Source of the DNA: Nostoc spongiaeforme FACHB-130 | Lineage (GTDB): Bacteria; Cyanobacteriota; Cyanobacteriia; Cyanobacteriales; Nostocaceae | Assembly (NCBI RefSeq): GCF_014698475.1 | Contig: NZ_JACJTB010000009.1 | Location: 89,702 to 153,701 of the forward strand | Direction: 5' to 3' | DNA length: 64,000 nt | Shown here: positions 27,686 through 36,337 of the stretch, piece after piece | How the letters are laid out: every line of letters starts with the position of its first letter | How positions within the stretch are numbered: the first letter of the stretch is position 1 | Translations under genes and position numbers: made by a program | Notes under the pieces: generated by a model | Told to the model about the DNA's origin: nothing | Seen by the model: the letters and a program-made list of their open reading frames with translations, nothing else | The model's database searches: none

Positions 27686-29812
27686 TCAATTGACGTGAAA
27701 ACTAAAGTTAAAACTAGCCCAATGATTGACATTTAACTGATATAAATCGTTAGCTGTACCATTCATTTCGGCCGTTGTGATGCTGGCGTTATGTAAATCT
27801 TGTAAGATGGCTTGGGCGATTTCCCAAGGATTGACTAATGCACCGATTGGTTGTTGGTCGCCTGTGGGATATTTAGCAGTTTCTAAAGCTTTGAGGGTGG
27901 TGGTGAAGGGTGCAAGACTCAAAATTAATTGGTGTTCACATTCGTAAGCAGGCCCTGAAATCGGCCATCCAGATGTAGCTGTATTGTGTGGCAGAGTTAT
28001 GGTTTCGCCAGCCGGGATGATTACTTGTTGAAGTACAGGTTTTGTTTCGGAAGTGTTGGGTTCTTCAACAGTTTGCCAAGGGTAAAAAGCGATCGCAGTT
28101 CTATGATTTTTCAATCCTATTAGCATTAAATATACTGTGCGATCACCTTTATTTTGGATGCGGTATTGAATCCGACTACCAATCGGTATAGTGAGAGTGC
28201 TGAGTGCTGAGTGCTGAGTGCTGAGTGGTTTTTTTGTAGTTTTTGTGTCAACAGTGCGTAAGGTTTCTCTTTGTAGAATGACCTTTGGTGATATCCCATT
28301 CACTATCTCTAAACTGCCTTTAATTGGTAGGCGGGAAGAACCTTCATTTTCTGTGAGTCGCCATAACTTGGCTGCTAGTAAATGTGGCAATTTTGTAGCT
28401 AACCTTGTAACTGCTACTTTCACAGCTTCCCCAACTTCCCCTGCGCCATTGGCAATTAATTGTCCAGCCGGAGCGAATAAACCATAACGGCTGGGAGTTT
28501 GCGAAAGTTTACCAAATATATAATCTGGTGGTTGTTCTCCCGTTACGACACTAACCATAGATGCCATTGCTGCAAAGGCGCTAGTAGCATCAACTCTTTC
28601 AATTCTTTCCAACCCAGCATCCAAACCGATATTTAAACTAATATTGCGTGGTAAGACCCTAACTGCTTCTTGAATTAGTTGCCCGACTTGCAAAGGCGTT
28701 GCCAATTCTAACCCAGAAATTTGAGCTTTGGCCGTTAACCCTGTACGCGATCGCAATATTAGCTGTTCTCCATTTGCAGAAGTCAAGCGAGAATTGACAC
28801 CGTAGTTCTCTAATACTTGTGGTGGGAGTCCTCCTAGCCAAATTTGGACGGTTTTTCCATCTTCTTCTATGTTTAAAATTGCTCCCTCAGCACCAAGATT
28901 TTGATCTAACAGCAAGCTTTCGCTGGTTAAGGCCTTTTTGCTATTGACTAAACTTGGATGCTGTTTGCTACCCCATTTAGACATGGCACTGTCTACATGA
29001 GCAAGGCTAAATTGCAGTGTGGTAGCGGGAGTGGTTTCCCAGAGGTACTGAGTTAAAGCATAAGTAAATAAGCCTGCACTAAACCCCGAAAATAGTCCTT
29101 CCTGGGCGACTTGTTTGGGATCGGTAGTGGCAGATAAGATAACTGCATTGGTCAATGAAGCTTTGGTTTTGAGTTGTTCGAGAAATTCAATTTCGGCTGT
29201 GGCTAACTTGGCGGCTAACTCTTGACGGGCGCGAATTCGCCAACTTGTGGGTTGAATTGTACTAGGCAGATCATAACTAGTATCTAATATTGCTGTGACT
29301 TTTTCTGTAGGGAGCGATCGCAGCAACAATAACAGTGTCTCTTCTAAAAGATAAGTGGCTATCTTCTCATCTTGAATTTCTAAATTCTCGTTTGTTGGCA
29401 CTAAAGCATTTTGTAGTGTTTCATCAGACTCATTTGCCTTGATGCGAGTGCCATAGCCGCTAAAGTGAAAAACAACCACATCATCAGATTTAACTTGTTT
29501 ACCAAGATGATCTAAACAAGCCGCCTCAATAAATTCCCGACTAGCTTGTTCATCAGTTAACGTCAAAATATTGGCAGGTAAAAAGCCAAACCGATGAATC
29601 AACAGTTCTTTTTGCAATTCCACATCGGTAAGACAGCCACTCAGCGAAGGACTTTTGCGGTATTGATTAATGCCGACTAATAAAGCTAGTTTTCGAGGCG
29701 TGGGTTGTGCCAAAGCTTGGTAGTGTTGACTCCAAGTAAACAATTCCGCTTCCGTGACACCCAATACCGCCAGTATTGAGCCAATCCGTTTTAAAAAAGT
29801 CCGACGCTGCAT
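27686..29812 (-). CDS. Caspase-fold protein with both catalytic residues replaced (pseudo-orthocaspase)
   Basis: A 708-residue protein. It starts with a twin-arginine-like leader, RRTFLKRIG plus a hydrophobic segment, suggesting export. The caspase p20-like domain spans about 40-300: LALLVGINQY starts strand one, and LSGCLTDVELQ is the usual second signature. The catalytic His motif normally reading SGHG is SGYG here (Y120), and the DxCH motif reads DTSYD (S179 at the cysteine position). The dyad is therefore Tyr/Ser, as in known non-proteolytic cyanobacterial orthocaspase variants. The C-terminal 400 residues are of unknown fold, rich in beta strands. A tandem repeat insertion encodes PLSTQHSALSTL. 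It probably acts by binding rather than cutting. Confidence 0.85.
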   Translation of the reverse strand: MQRRTFLKRIGSILAVLGVTEAELFTWSQHYQALAQPTPRKLALLVGINQYRKSPSLSGCLTDVELQKELLIHRFGFLPANILTLTDEQASREFIEAACLDHLGKQVKSDDVVVFHFSGYGTRIKANESDETLQNALVPTNENLEIQDEKIATYLLEETLLLLLRSLPTEKVTAILDTSYDLPSTIQPTSWRIRARQELAAKLATAEIEFLEQLKTKASLTNAVILSATTDPKQVAQEGLFSGFSAGLFTYALTQYLWETTPATTLQFSLAHVDSAMSKWGSKQHPSLVNSKKALTSESLLLDQNLGAEGAILNIEEDGKTVQIWLGGLPPQVLENYGVNSRLTSANGEQLILRSRTGLTAKAQISGLELATPLQVGQLIQEAVRVLPRNISLNIGLDAGLERIERVDATSAFAAMASMVSVVTGEQPPDYIFGKLSQTPSRYGLFAPAGQLIANGAGEVGEAVKVAVTRLATKLPHLLAAKLWRLTENEGSSRLPIKGSLEIVNGISPKVILQRETLRTVDTKTTKKPLSTQHSALSTLTIPIGSRIQYRIQNKGDRTVYLMLIGLKNHRTAIAFYPWQTVEEPNTSETKPVLQQVIIPAGETITLPHNTATSGWPISGPAYECEHQLILSLAPFTTTLKALETAKYPTGDQQPIGALVNPWEIAQAILQDLHNASITTAEMNGTANDLYQLNVNHWASFNFSFHVN
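28196..28228. repeat. Short tandem repeat (CTGAGTG) inside the pseudo-orthocaspase gene
   Basis: More than four consecutive copies of the heptamer AGTGCTG occur in the coding strand's complement, in frame with the protein, where they give LSTQHSALSTL. Heptamers of this kind are typical intergenic repeats of Nostocales. Confidence 0.85.
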
Positions 29813-29943
29813 AAAGTTAGCTATCAGTCCTCAGCCTGTCAGCTAACAGCTTAAAGGGCTGAAGTCGTGACTGTAAAGTTAAAGTTTTTACTATTTACAT
29901 CTTGACAAGTTTAAAACTTATAGTTGTTCGATGAGCAAATATC

Positions 29944-29997
29944 CTTAATAAACCTTGTAGAGACGTTGTATACAACGTCTCTACAAGGTTTATTAAG
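29944..29997. terminator. Perfect 54-base palindrome overlapping the sat stop codon
   Basis: The half-site CTTAATAAACCTTGTAGAGA (continuing CGTTGTA) is followed immediately by its exact reverse complement, giving a 27-base stem without a loop. It covers the stop codon of sat (minus strand, 29993-29995) and extends downstream of it. It contains the GTAGAGACGT/ACGTCTCTAC core seen in two other spacers. It can act as a strong terminator or mRNA 3' stabiliser for sat, or be a mobile palindrome. There is no clear T tract. Confidence 0.8.
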
Positions 29998-31183
29998 TCA
30001 AAGCTGGAACAGGAATGGGAACTCGCATCGCCCGCGCCAACTCGGCGGCAACTTCTGGGCGGGAGAATTCTGGTGGGGGTAATTCACCACGACGCAGCAT
30101 TTCTCGGACTTTTGTACCTGAAAGGTGAATACGTTCTTCTGGTCTGCTAGGACTGGTTTTAGTCGTCGCCATTTGCTTGGTACGTGTGCAGTAGAAGGCG
30201 TGTTCAAACTTCATCGGTACGATTCCGATTTCACTTGGCTCAAATTCATCAAAGATGTATTGAGCATCATAAGTGCCATAGTAATCACCAACGCCAGCAT
30301 GATCCCGCCCAACAATGAAGTGAGTACAGCCGTAGTTTTTGCGAACTAAAGCATGGAAAATTGCTTCACGGGGGCCAGCGTAACGCATAGCGGCTGGGTT
30401 AATTGCTAAAATCACCCGGTCTAAGGGGTAGTAATGTTCTAGCAAAATTTCATAGCAACGCATCCGCACATCAGCTTGGATATCATCTTCTTTGGTTGCC
30501 CCAACCAATGGATGTAAAAATAGACCATCTACAGTTTCTAAAGCGCACTTTTGAATATATTCATGGGCGCGGTGAATGGGGTTGCGGGTTTGAAAACCAA
30601 CAATTGTTTTCCAGCCTTTTTCTTTGAATAACTGACGTGATGCTGCGGGGTCAATTTGGTAGTTGGGGAAGTAGGGGTGAGGATCACGCTGGAGTAACCA
30701 GATATCACCAGCTAGATTGATGGAACCTTGGTTATAAACTACTTGTACCCCTGGATGTTTAGCGTCATCTGTGCGATAAACATTAACAGCTTCGTGGATT
30801 TTGTCGTAGTGATATTTTTGGCTGAGTTGTAAAACCCCAATAAAATCACCTTGGGGGTTATCTAACCGGATGTAATCGCCTTCCTTGAGGGGATCAGCTA
30901 CTTCTTCTGTTACCGAAAGAGTAATTGGAATAGACCAGACTAAGCCGTTAGCGAGACGCATTTCTGTGACCACGCGATCGTAGTCTGACTGATTCATAAA
31001 ACCAGTGAGTGGACTAAAAGCACCGATCGCAATCATTTCTAAATCAGAAACCGCACGCTCGTCTAGTTGTACACGAGGTAAAAATTCCGCCTTAGACAGA
31101 AATTCCTCTTTTTGTTCTGGTGTGGCGATGCGATTAACTAACTCTCCACCATGTGGCGCAATAGCATCTTGATGGTAACTCAA
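29993..31183 (-). CDS. sat: Sulfate adenylyltransferase (ATP sulfurylase)
   Basis: A 396-residue enzyme forming adenosine 5'-phosphosulfate from ATP and sulfate, the first step of assimilatory sulfate reduction. The PUA-like N-terminal domain is followed by the catalytic segment [15 protein letters not shown] and by [13 protein letters not shown], both intact. The length and lack of a fused APS kinase match the bacterial and plant-type homomeric Sat. Its last codons form one arm of a perfect 54-base palindrome. cysC or other sulfur genes are not adjacent. Confidence 0.97.
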   Translation of the reverse strand: MSYHQDAIAPHGGELVNRIATPEQKEEFLSKAEFLPRVQLDERAVSDLEMIAIGAFSPLTGFMNQSDYDRVVTEMRLANGLVWSIPITLSVTEEVADPLKEGDYIRLDNPQGDFIGVLQLSQKYHYDKIHEAVNVYRTDDAKHPGVQVVYNQGSINLAGDIWLLQRDPHPYFPNYQIDPAASRQLFKEKGWKTIVGFQTRNPIHRAHEYIQKCALETVDGLFLHPLVGATKEDDIQADVRMRCYEILLEHYYPLDRVILAINPAAMRYAGPREAIFHALVRKNYGCTHFIVGRDHAGVGDYYGTYDAQYIFDEFEPSEIGIVPMKFEHAFYCTRTKQMATTKTSPSRPEERIHLSGTKVREMLRRGELPPPEFSRPEVAAELARAMRVPIPVPALT

Positions 31184-31360
31184 CGTAATCCCCTCTTAGC
31201 GATAACTGTAATTGTTGCAAACTATGTATTAACTAACTTATCAAATGCTGGTGCAGAGAGTAAAAATACTTCTGAAAATTGGTAAGCAGAACTGAAAATT
31301 AATATAGATAAGTTCAAGCTACTACTCCACCCGATGAATTTTGACAGGTTGCGGTTGTTC

Positions 31361-31393
31361 AGATCCCCGACTTTTTCAAAAAGTCGGGGATCT
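31361..31393. repeat. Dispersed hairpin repeat AGATCCCCGACT...AGTCGGGGATCT, copy 1
   Basis: A 33-base near-perfect hairpin with arms AGATCCCCGACTTTTT and AAAAAGTCGGGGATCT. Two further copies lie at 49910-49940 and 58001-58031. The spacer 31184-31539 that contains it otherwise holds only the probable sat promoter region and the parD operator. Confidence 0.9.
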
Positions 31394-31473
31394 ATGACCT
31401 CGATAAGTTAAAGCTAGATTGAATTGAACCAGAATCATAGCTGCTTCTTACCAAAACACTTTTACACTGCGAA

Positions 31474-31502
31474 TGGCAAAAAATGCCATTTTTTGCCATA
31501 AA
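31474..31502. promoter_or_regulatory. Candidate ParD/ParE autoregulatory operator
   Basis: A near-perfect inverted repeat, ATGGCAAAAAATG then CCATTTTTTGCCAT, lies 38 to 66 bases upstream of the parD ATG. Antitoxins of this ribbon-helix-helix type usually bind palindromes at this position and repress their own operon, so this is a good operator candidate. The assignment is by position and symmetry only. Confidence 0.55.
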
Positions 31503-31539
31503 ATTAGAGATATCAAAAAACAATAGGAAAGTTATATCC

Positions 31540-31803
31540 ATGAAAAGCATTAATATATCTCTTCCTGATGCGATGCGAACTTACATAGAGGAACAGGTAG
31601 CTGCTGGGAGTTACAGTAGCGTTAGTGAGTATTTTCGTGAATTAGTACGCCAAGACCAAAAGCGTCAAGCTGCTGAACGTTTGGAAAAGATGCTTTTAGA
31701 AGGGTTAAATTCTGGCAATGCAACTGAGATGACATCTGAAGATTGGGAAGACATTCGCCAAGCAGTGCGGGAAAGAATCGCCAAGCATAAACGATCAAAC
31801 TAA
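31540..31803 (+). CDS. parD: ParD-family antitoxin
   Basis: An 87-residue ribbon-helix-helix protein starting MKSINISLPDAMRTYIEEQV, the DNA-binding strand and first helix of ParD/CopG-type antitoxins. The C-terminal half is Glu-rich and helical, fit to wrap the toxin. I chose ATG 31540, since an upstream in-frame start at 31483 would place the first 19 residues in the palindromic operator region. The toxin ATG lies five bases after its stop. It is expected to neutralise the ParE toxin and repress the operon. Confidence 0.9.
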   Translation: MKSINISLPDAMRTYIEEQVAAGSYSSVSEYFRELVRQDQKRQAAERLEKMLLEGLNSGNATEMTSEDWEDIRQAVRERIAKHKRSN

Positions 31804-31808
31804 AGTTG

Positions 31809-32144
31809 ATGAATAAAGTCAGTAAAAGACCGCAAGTCATTCACGATTTGCTAGAAATAGCAACTTATATTGGAGAAGATAACTTAGAAGCTTCAGATCG
31901 ATTTCTGATAGCAGCAGAAAAAACCTTTCAACAACTAGGACAAATGCCAGGAATGGGAAGATATTGCCAATTATCTCATCCCAAGTTAGCTGGTATTCGA
32001 CAACAAGCAATCAAAGGATTTCCAAAATATTTTGTTTTTTACCTTTCTAATGACTCTGGTGTAGAAATTCTTCGCGTTATTTACGGTGGACGAGATATTG
32101 AAGCTATATTGTATGAAGATTTAGAAGAGGATAACGCACAATAG
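31809..32144 (+). CDS. parE: ParE/RelE-family toxin
   Basis: A 111-residue toxin of the RelE/ParE fold. It starts with a basic strand (VSKRPQVIHDLLEIATYIGED), continues with the helix pair typical of ParE, and has GFPKYFVFY and EILRVIYGGRDIEAIL, the beta-sheet core and C-terminal strand of the family. ParE proteins poison DNA gyrase, RelE proteins cut mRNA; ParD pairing favours ParE, but the target is not proven. ATG 31809 is chosen over the TTG at 31806 directly before it. It is coupled to parD. Confidence 0.9.
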   Translation: MNKVSKRPQVIHDLLEIATYIGEDNLEASDRFLIAAEKTFQQLGQMPGMGRYCQLSHPKLAGIRQQAIKGFPKYFVFYLSNDSGVEILRVIYGGRDIEAILYEDLEEDNAQ

Positions 32145-32227
32145 CACATCTCCTATCAGATTAGGAAAAATGAATGTATGTTGGGTGGAATGCAGTGAAA
32201 CTCAAAATTAGTTATTGCCCATCAAGT

Positions 32228-32692
32228 ATGTTTGACCCTCTCAAGTACGCTGATGAACTCATTGATTCAAAACAGGAAAATGAGTTATTGAAGTGGTTGC
32301 GTCAACTTAATGATGAGGAAAAATTTACCTTTGTTTGGCGCGTATTAAACGCAAATCCTTGGCAGGGATGTAAGTTAGCCAAGCGATCGCAACTTAAACC
32401 TATTTTTTTAGAAGTGATTCTCGCAAATGGTTTAGTCTATGGTGACGCAAGCACAGTGGAATGGTATATCAAAGCTGTTCTGCCCAATTTAGGTTACAAG
32501 CGAGTACTTGAGATTATCAAAGCTCAGATAGATATTGCGCCATTGTGTGTGTATAAAACTCTCTACTGGCTACCTTGGTTATACCGTAATCAATCAACGC
32601 AACTAAAAAATGAGATATGCACACTTATTGAAGAATTCAATCAAAAGTATCCCAATTATGAACCACGTAGAGGCACGGGTACTCATGCTTAA
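32228..32692 (+). CDS. Hypothetical protein downstream of parDE
   Basis: A 154-residue predicted soluble protein I do not recognise. It is helical with many aromatic residues (YWLPWLYRNQ near the C terminus) and no visible catalytic motif. I prefer ATG 32228 (MFDPLKYADEL); an ATG at 32174 would add 18 residues of poor character. It follows parE by 83 bases, so it might be read from the same promoter, but a role in the toxin-antitoxin system is only a guess. Confidence 0.5.
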   Translation: MFDPLKYADELIDSKQENELLKWLRQLNDEEKFTFVWRVLNANPWQGCKLAKRSQLKPIFLEVILANGLVYGDASTVEWYIKAVLPNLGYKRVLEIIKAQIDIAPLCVYKTLYWLPWLYRNQSTQLKNEICTLIEEFNQKYPNYEPRRGTGTHA

Positions 32693-32712
32693 CAGCTAAA
32701 TACTGACGATGA

Positions 32713-32741
32713 GTAGAGACATTGAATTTTAACGTCTCTAC
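32713..32741. repeat. GTAGAGAC...GTCTCTAC hairpin repeat, copy 2
   Basis: GTAGAGACATT pairs with AACGTCTCTAC, with one mismatch and a short loop. It shares its core with the 54-base palindrome at 29944 and the hairpin at 56401. It lies at the convergent 3' ends of the hypothetical gene and mnmA, and could help terminate both. Confidence 0.75.
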
Positions 32742-32749
32742 ACAAGCAT

Positions 32750-33805
32750 TTAACTAAACTGCTCAATAATTCCGCCGCCTAACACTTTTACCCCGTTGTA
32801 CCAAACTGCTGCTTGTCCTGGGGTAATGCTGAACTGGGGTTCATCAAATACCAAGCGGACACGGGAATTTTCTAGGGGAATTACCGTCACTGGTACAGGC
32901 TGAGAACGATAGCGGACTTGAACTTCAGCTTGAATTGGTGTGGAGGGTTCAGCGATGGAAACCCAATTTACTCGCCCAACTGTACATTCTGGCTGAGTTA
33001 CCTTGGTGCGATCGCCTACCACAACCCGATTATTCACAGCATCTAATTCCACCACATATAATGGTTCAGCCGCCGCAATGCCTAAACCTTTGCGCTGACC
33101 GATGGTGTAATGATGGACACCATCATGTTGCCCCAAAATTTTGCCTGTGGTATCCACAATATCGCCTTGTTTGGGCGCAAGATATTTATCTAAAAACGCC
33201 CGCATCGAACCATTGCTTTCCACTAAGCACAAGTCTTGGCTTTCTGGCTTATCGGCAGTTTTCAAATTATATTCCGCAGCAATCCGGCGCGTATCTGTTT
33301 TTTCCAGTTCACCAAGAGGAAATACGGAAGCCGCGAGTAAATCTTGAGACAAATCATACAAAAAGTAAGACTGGTCTTTGTTGCGGTCAACTGCTCTTAG
33401 TAACTGATAACGCCCAGTTGCATCATCATAATTAATACGGGCATAATGACCAGTGGCAATGCGATCGCATCCCAATTGTTCACGCGCATATTCCACCATC
33501 GGCCCAAACTTCACCGTTTTATTGCACTGCGAACAAGGTAACGGCGTAATTCCAGCACTATAACCAGACACTAAATAATCAACAATATTGCTCTGAAAGA
33601 CATCCCGAATATCAACAACTTGATGGGGAATACCCAGTTGTTCGCAAATATCAGCCGCGTCGATCATTCCTTCAGAGCAACATTGCCCTTTGCCTTTCAT
33701 TAGCCAAAGGGTCAAACCAATTACTTCATAGCCCTGATTATGTAAGATAGCAGCAGCAACAGAACTGTCAACGCCACCGGAAAGACCAACGACAACTTTT
33801 TTCAT
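32750..33805 (-). CDS. mnmA: tRNA-specific 2-thiouridylase
   Basis: A 351-residue enzyme that thiolates U34 of tRNAs for Lys, Glu and Gln. The ATP-binding PP-loop SGGVDSS is at 9-15. The two catalytic cysteines are C94 in [10 protein letters not shown] and C193 in ESQDLCLVE, so the enzyme should be active. The C-terminal RNA-binding domain carries [12 protein letters not shown] and RVNWVS. Length is typical. The start at 33805 is a good match to the family N terminus. Confidence 0.97.
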   Translation of the reverse strand: MKKVVVGLSGGVDSSVAAAILHNQGYEVIGLTLWLMKGKGQCCSEGMIDAADICEQLGIPHQVVDIRDVFQSNIVDYLVSGYSAGITPLPCSQCNKTVKFGPMVEYAREQLGCDRIATGHYARINYDDATGRYQLLRAVDRNKDQSYFLYDLSQDLLAASVFPLGELEKTDTRRIAAEYNLKTADKPESQDLCLVESNGSMRAFLDKYLAPKQGDIVDTTGKILGQHDGVHHYTIGQRKGLGIAAAEPLYVVELDAVNNRVVVGDRTKVTQPECTVGRVNWVSIAEPSTPIQAEVQVRYRSQPVPVTVIPLENSRVRLVFDEPQFSITPGQAAVWYNGVKVLGGGIIEQFS

Positions 33806-33987
33806 ATCTTTAATGTTTTTAGACTAGCAGCTGCTAAGGACAGCAATTAAAACTGTCTCCATTAATTCTGATGGGCTGTAAGATCCCTGACTAGCGGATC
33901 TAAATACCCTGACTGAGCGATCGGCTTTTTTAAAGACAGCTGCGCGACTGCTCAATTGTAGCATATATATCTCAAACCCTTGCTAGT

Positions 33988-34032
33988 CAAGCAATTGGGT
34001 GACTAATAAATAATTTGTCACCCAAATTGCTA
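33988..34032. terminator. Hairpin downstream of the pentapeptide-repeat gene
   Basis: AGCAATTGGGTGAC pairs with GTCACCCAAATTGCT, with one bulge and a 13-base AT-rich loop. It lies about 40-85 bases past the stop codon of the minus-strand pentapeptide-repeat gene. There is no T tract, so it is either a weak terminator or a repeat element. The rest of 33806-34071 shows nothing else clear. Confidence 0.5.
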
Positions 34033-34071
34033 GTCATATAATTGTGGCTATACATTACCGTGGATTACTAA

Positions 34072-34989
34072 TTAAAATTTTATCCACCAATTTTTAGTTC
34101 GAGGAGTAACAAGACACCCTTCACTTACATTATCAGCCACATTCTTAACAGGTAAGCCAAGTTGTAGACTCACTTGTTTATCGTAGATGGCAGTTTGATA
34201 ATTTTTCGCCTTTTTGATAGCATCTAAGTTCAAACCTGTAGCACCACGAAAGTCTACTTTATCAAGATTAGTCTTGGCGTTAAATATTGCATTGTCAAGT
34301 TTTGCTTCACGAAGACAAGCCTTTTGTAAATCAGCATTCTTAAAATCAACATATTGCAGATTTGCTCCTTTAAAATTAACAGTATCTAAATTAGCAGTGT
34401 CAAAAACCACACTCCAAAGATTCGCTCCTGATAAATAAGCTCTAAAAAGCATAGCTCCCTGAAAATCAGATTGTTGTAATCTGGCTCTGCCAGGTAAATT
34501 AAGCCCATTTAAAACCGCTCCTTGAGCCTGGACTCTAGACAAATCTTCGTTATGATCATGCAAATATTCAAGTGCTTCTTTTCTACCACGATTTACCGTG
34601 ATTATTTTTTTGTCTGAGTTATTATTTAACGCAATAACATCCCAATTTTCAAAGAGATGCTTTCTCTGTCTATCTGCTGCACCCCAGTAAAAATTGATAG
34701 CTGTAAAGATGATGGCGATGAAGCCACAAGCTTGAATTATTTGAATAAGATATTTCAAGTAATAAGTCAAGTGGGATTGCCTTTTTACTTCGCAGTAAAG
34801 GTCGAACATACGCCGATAATCTTCTAATGACCAATTAGAATTCTTAGCCTTATTAATTAATAAATACTCCTTTTCTAATAAATTTTTGGTTTTGTAAATT
34901 TCCAAAAAATCAGACAGTAAATTAGGTAATTCTTTTACTGTGCTTACTTCTTGTTTTGGGTGATTTTTTAAGTTACTCATGTGTGTCAT
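34072..34989 (-). CDS. Membrane-anchored pentapeptide-repeat protein
   Basis: A 305-residue protein. The N-terminal 75 residues are helical and charged. One transmembrane segment follows (LIQIIQACGFIAIIFTAINFYW). Residues about 165-260 contain A(D/N)LxxVxF-type pentapeptide repeats, such as ANLDTVNFKGANLQYVDFKNADLQKACL, forming a right-handed quadrilateral helix that probably hangs into one compartment. Such proteins are abundant in cyanobacteria and mostly of unknown role. ATG 34989 and ATG 34980 are both possible; no clear ribosome-binding sequence discriminates. Confidence 0.85.
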   Translation of the reverse strand: MTHMSNLKNHPKQEVSTVKELPNLLSDFLEIYKTKNLLEKEYLLINKAKNSNWSLEDYRRMFDLYCEVKRQSHLTYYLKYLIQIIQACGFIAIIFTAINFYWGAADRQRKHLFENWDVIALNNNSDKKIITVNRGRKEALEYLHDHNEDLSRVQAQGAVLNGLNLPGRARLQQSDFQGAMLFRAYLSGANLWSVVFDTANLDTVNFKGANLQYVDFKNADLQKACLREAKLDNAIFNAKTNLDKVDFRGATGLNLDAIKKAKNYQTAIYDKQVSLQLGLPVKNVADNVSEGCLVTPRTKNWWIKF

Positions 34990-35329
34990 ATTGTTTTTAT
35001 AATTAATTGTTGTTTATGAATAGACAAAAACCTTTAGATAACTGGGAAAAACGGAGTTTTATCCTATCTAAATTGATTTTGTTGTTAATGTAGCAAAAAC
35101 TTGTGAAGAAGTTGTGAACAAATGAGGGTATATATCTTGTCTGTCTCTCACGGGAGACAAACAAGAATGATTAACCGCAGATGTGGACGCATAAGTGTCT
35201 CGCCGCAGGCTAAGTGGGTAAATTTGTACATCAACAGGCTAGTAAACCAGATGTACAAGTTCATCTGGCTATTTATATGAAAAAATCAACGTAACTGCGT
35301 GCAAAGGCAGTGGACGCAAAATATACTTA
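34990..35329. other. Intergenic region with a 12-base-stem hairpin and a degenerate repeat
   Basis: No gene is evident. A hairpin at 35136-35165 pairs CTTGTCTGTCTC with GAGACAAACAAG (one mismatch) around a six-base loop; it lacks a T tract. Directly after it, ATTAACCGCAGATGTGGACG begins a degenerate repeat related to the one near 50030. Confidence 0.55.
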
Positions 35330-36229
35330 ATGTATCCATTGCCACCTGTGTCTGCGGATTTTATCCTTAAACTATATGGTTTGAAAAATTTTGTTACTAC
35401 TATGTCCATAAAGTTATCAGGTCAGTTTAGTACATTGTCGATAATGCCCTTATTTTTGGGAAGCTCCTTGGCGATAATTTCCCAGATTTATCCAGCCGAA
35501 GCGCAAATCAACAATCATCATCTTTTGCTGTCACAACAAACAGTCATTGAAACCTTACCGCCACCACCAGATACTTCCGTTACCCCAGATAATCAACAAA
35601 CTTTACCCCAAATACAACCAGGGCAAATTGAGCAGTATGATCCTACTCCTTTTCCCTATCCATCTACAGATAATCAGTCTCAACAAATTCCTGTATTAAT
35701 TCAACCGAGTCAGCCCAATCAATATAGTCAAAACTTTGAACGCTACTTTGTCTATGTTGACAGTGATAATTATCAAACTCTACAACGAGTCCGACAAATC
35801 GAACCAGAGGCTTACATCCGTCAATATCAAGGACGTTCGATTATTCAGTCAGGAGTGTTTAGCCGACAATCTAATGCTGAGGATCGGGTGAGACAACTAG
35901 AATATGCTGGTATTCGTGGTGCAAGAGTTGTCAGCTTTTCTAACGGGCAAGAAATACAAAATTTTAACAGTAGTAGTAGCAGTAGTAATTCTCAAAATAG
36001 AAGTAATCGGTATTATGTTGTGATTCCTGGAAGAACCCAAGATTTACCTGTAATTGCTAATACCATCATCCGTAAAAGTGGCTATTCTAGCTTAGTGCAA
36101 GAAAGACAAAGACCCTTTGGCCCCCATGTAGCTGTAGGGCCGTTTGTGGAACGAGGTGATGCAGACAGATGGAATAGATATGTCCGGGATTTAGGATTTG
36201 GTGATGCGAGGGTTTATTACGCTAGGTAA
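35330..36229 (+). CDS. Exported SPOR-domain-like protein
   Basis: A 299-residue protein. A hydrophobic segment ends in AEA/Q, a good signal peptidase site; the ATG at 35402, giving 275 residues, places it as a classic signal peptide, while ATG 35330 adds 24 residues of unclear character. A Gln/Pro/Ser-rich linker follows. Two SPOR-like units are visible: YFVYVDSDNYQTLQRVRQ with IIQSGVFSRQSNAEDRVRQL, and YYVVIPGRTQDLPVIAN with VAVGPFVERGDADRWNRYV. SPOR domains bind denuded peptidoglycan glycan strands, so a cell-wall or septal role is likely. A heptamer repeat begins right at the stop codon. Confidence 0.75.
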   Translation: MYPLPPVSADFILKLYGLKNFVTTMSIKLSGQFSTLSIMPLFLGSSLAIISQIYPAEAQINNHHLLLSQQTVIETLPPPPDTSVTPDNQQTLPQIQPGQIEQYDPTPFPYPSTDNQSQQIPVLIQPSQPNQYSQNFERYFVYVDSDNYQTLQRVRQIEPEAYIRQYQGRSIIQSGVFSRQSNAEDRVRQLEYAGIRGARVVSFSNGQEIQNFNSSSSSSNSQNRSNRYYVVIPGRTQDLPVIANTIIRKSGYSSLVQERQRPFGPHVAVGPFVERGDADRWNRYVRDLGFGDARVYYAR

Positions 36230-36250
36230 GTTATGAGTTATGAGTTATGA
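36230..36250. repeat. Heptamer repeat GTTATGA directly after the SPOR gene
   Basis: Three consecutive GTTATGA units abut the stop codon of the preceding gene. A typical intergenic short tandem repeat of Nostocales. Confidence 0.8.
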
Positions 36251-36337
36251 GTTAAAAGTAAAGAGTGAGAAGTTTATCCAAATTTTCTAGCTTTTAACTC
36301 AACTCCTATCAGCAACTAAATCTGGAAATTTATAACA

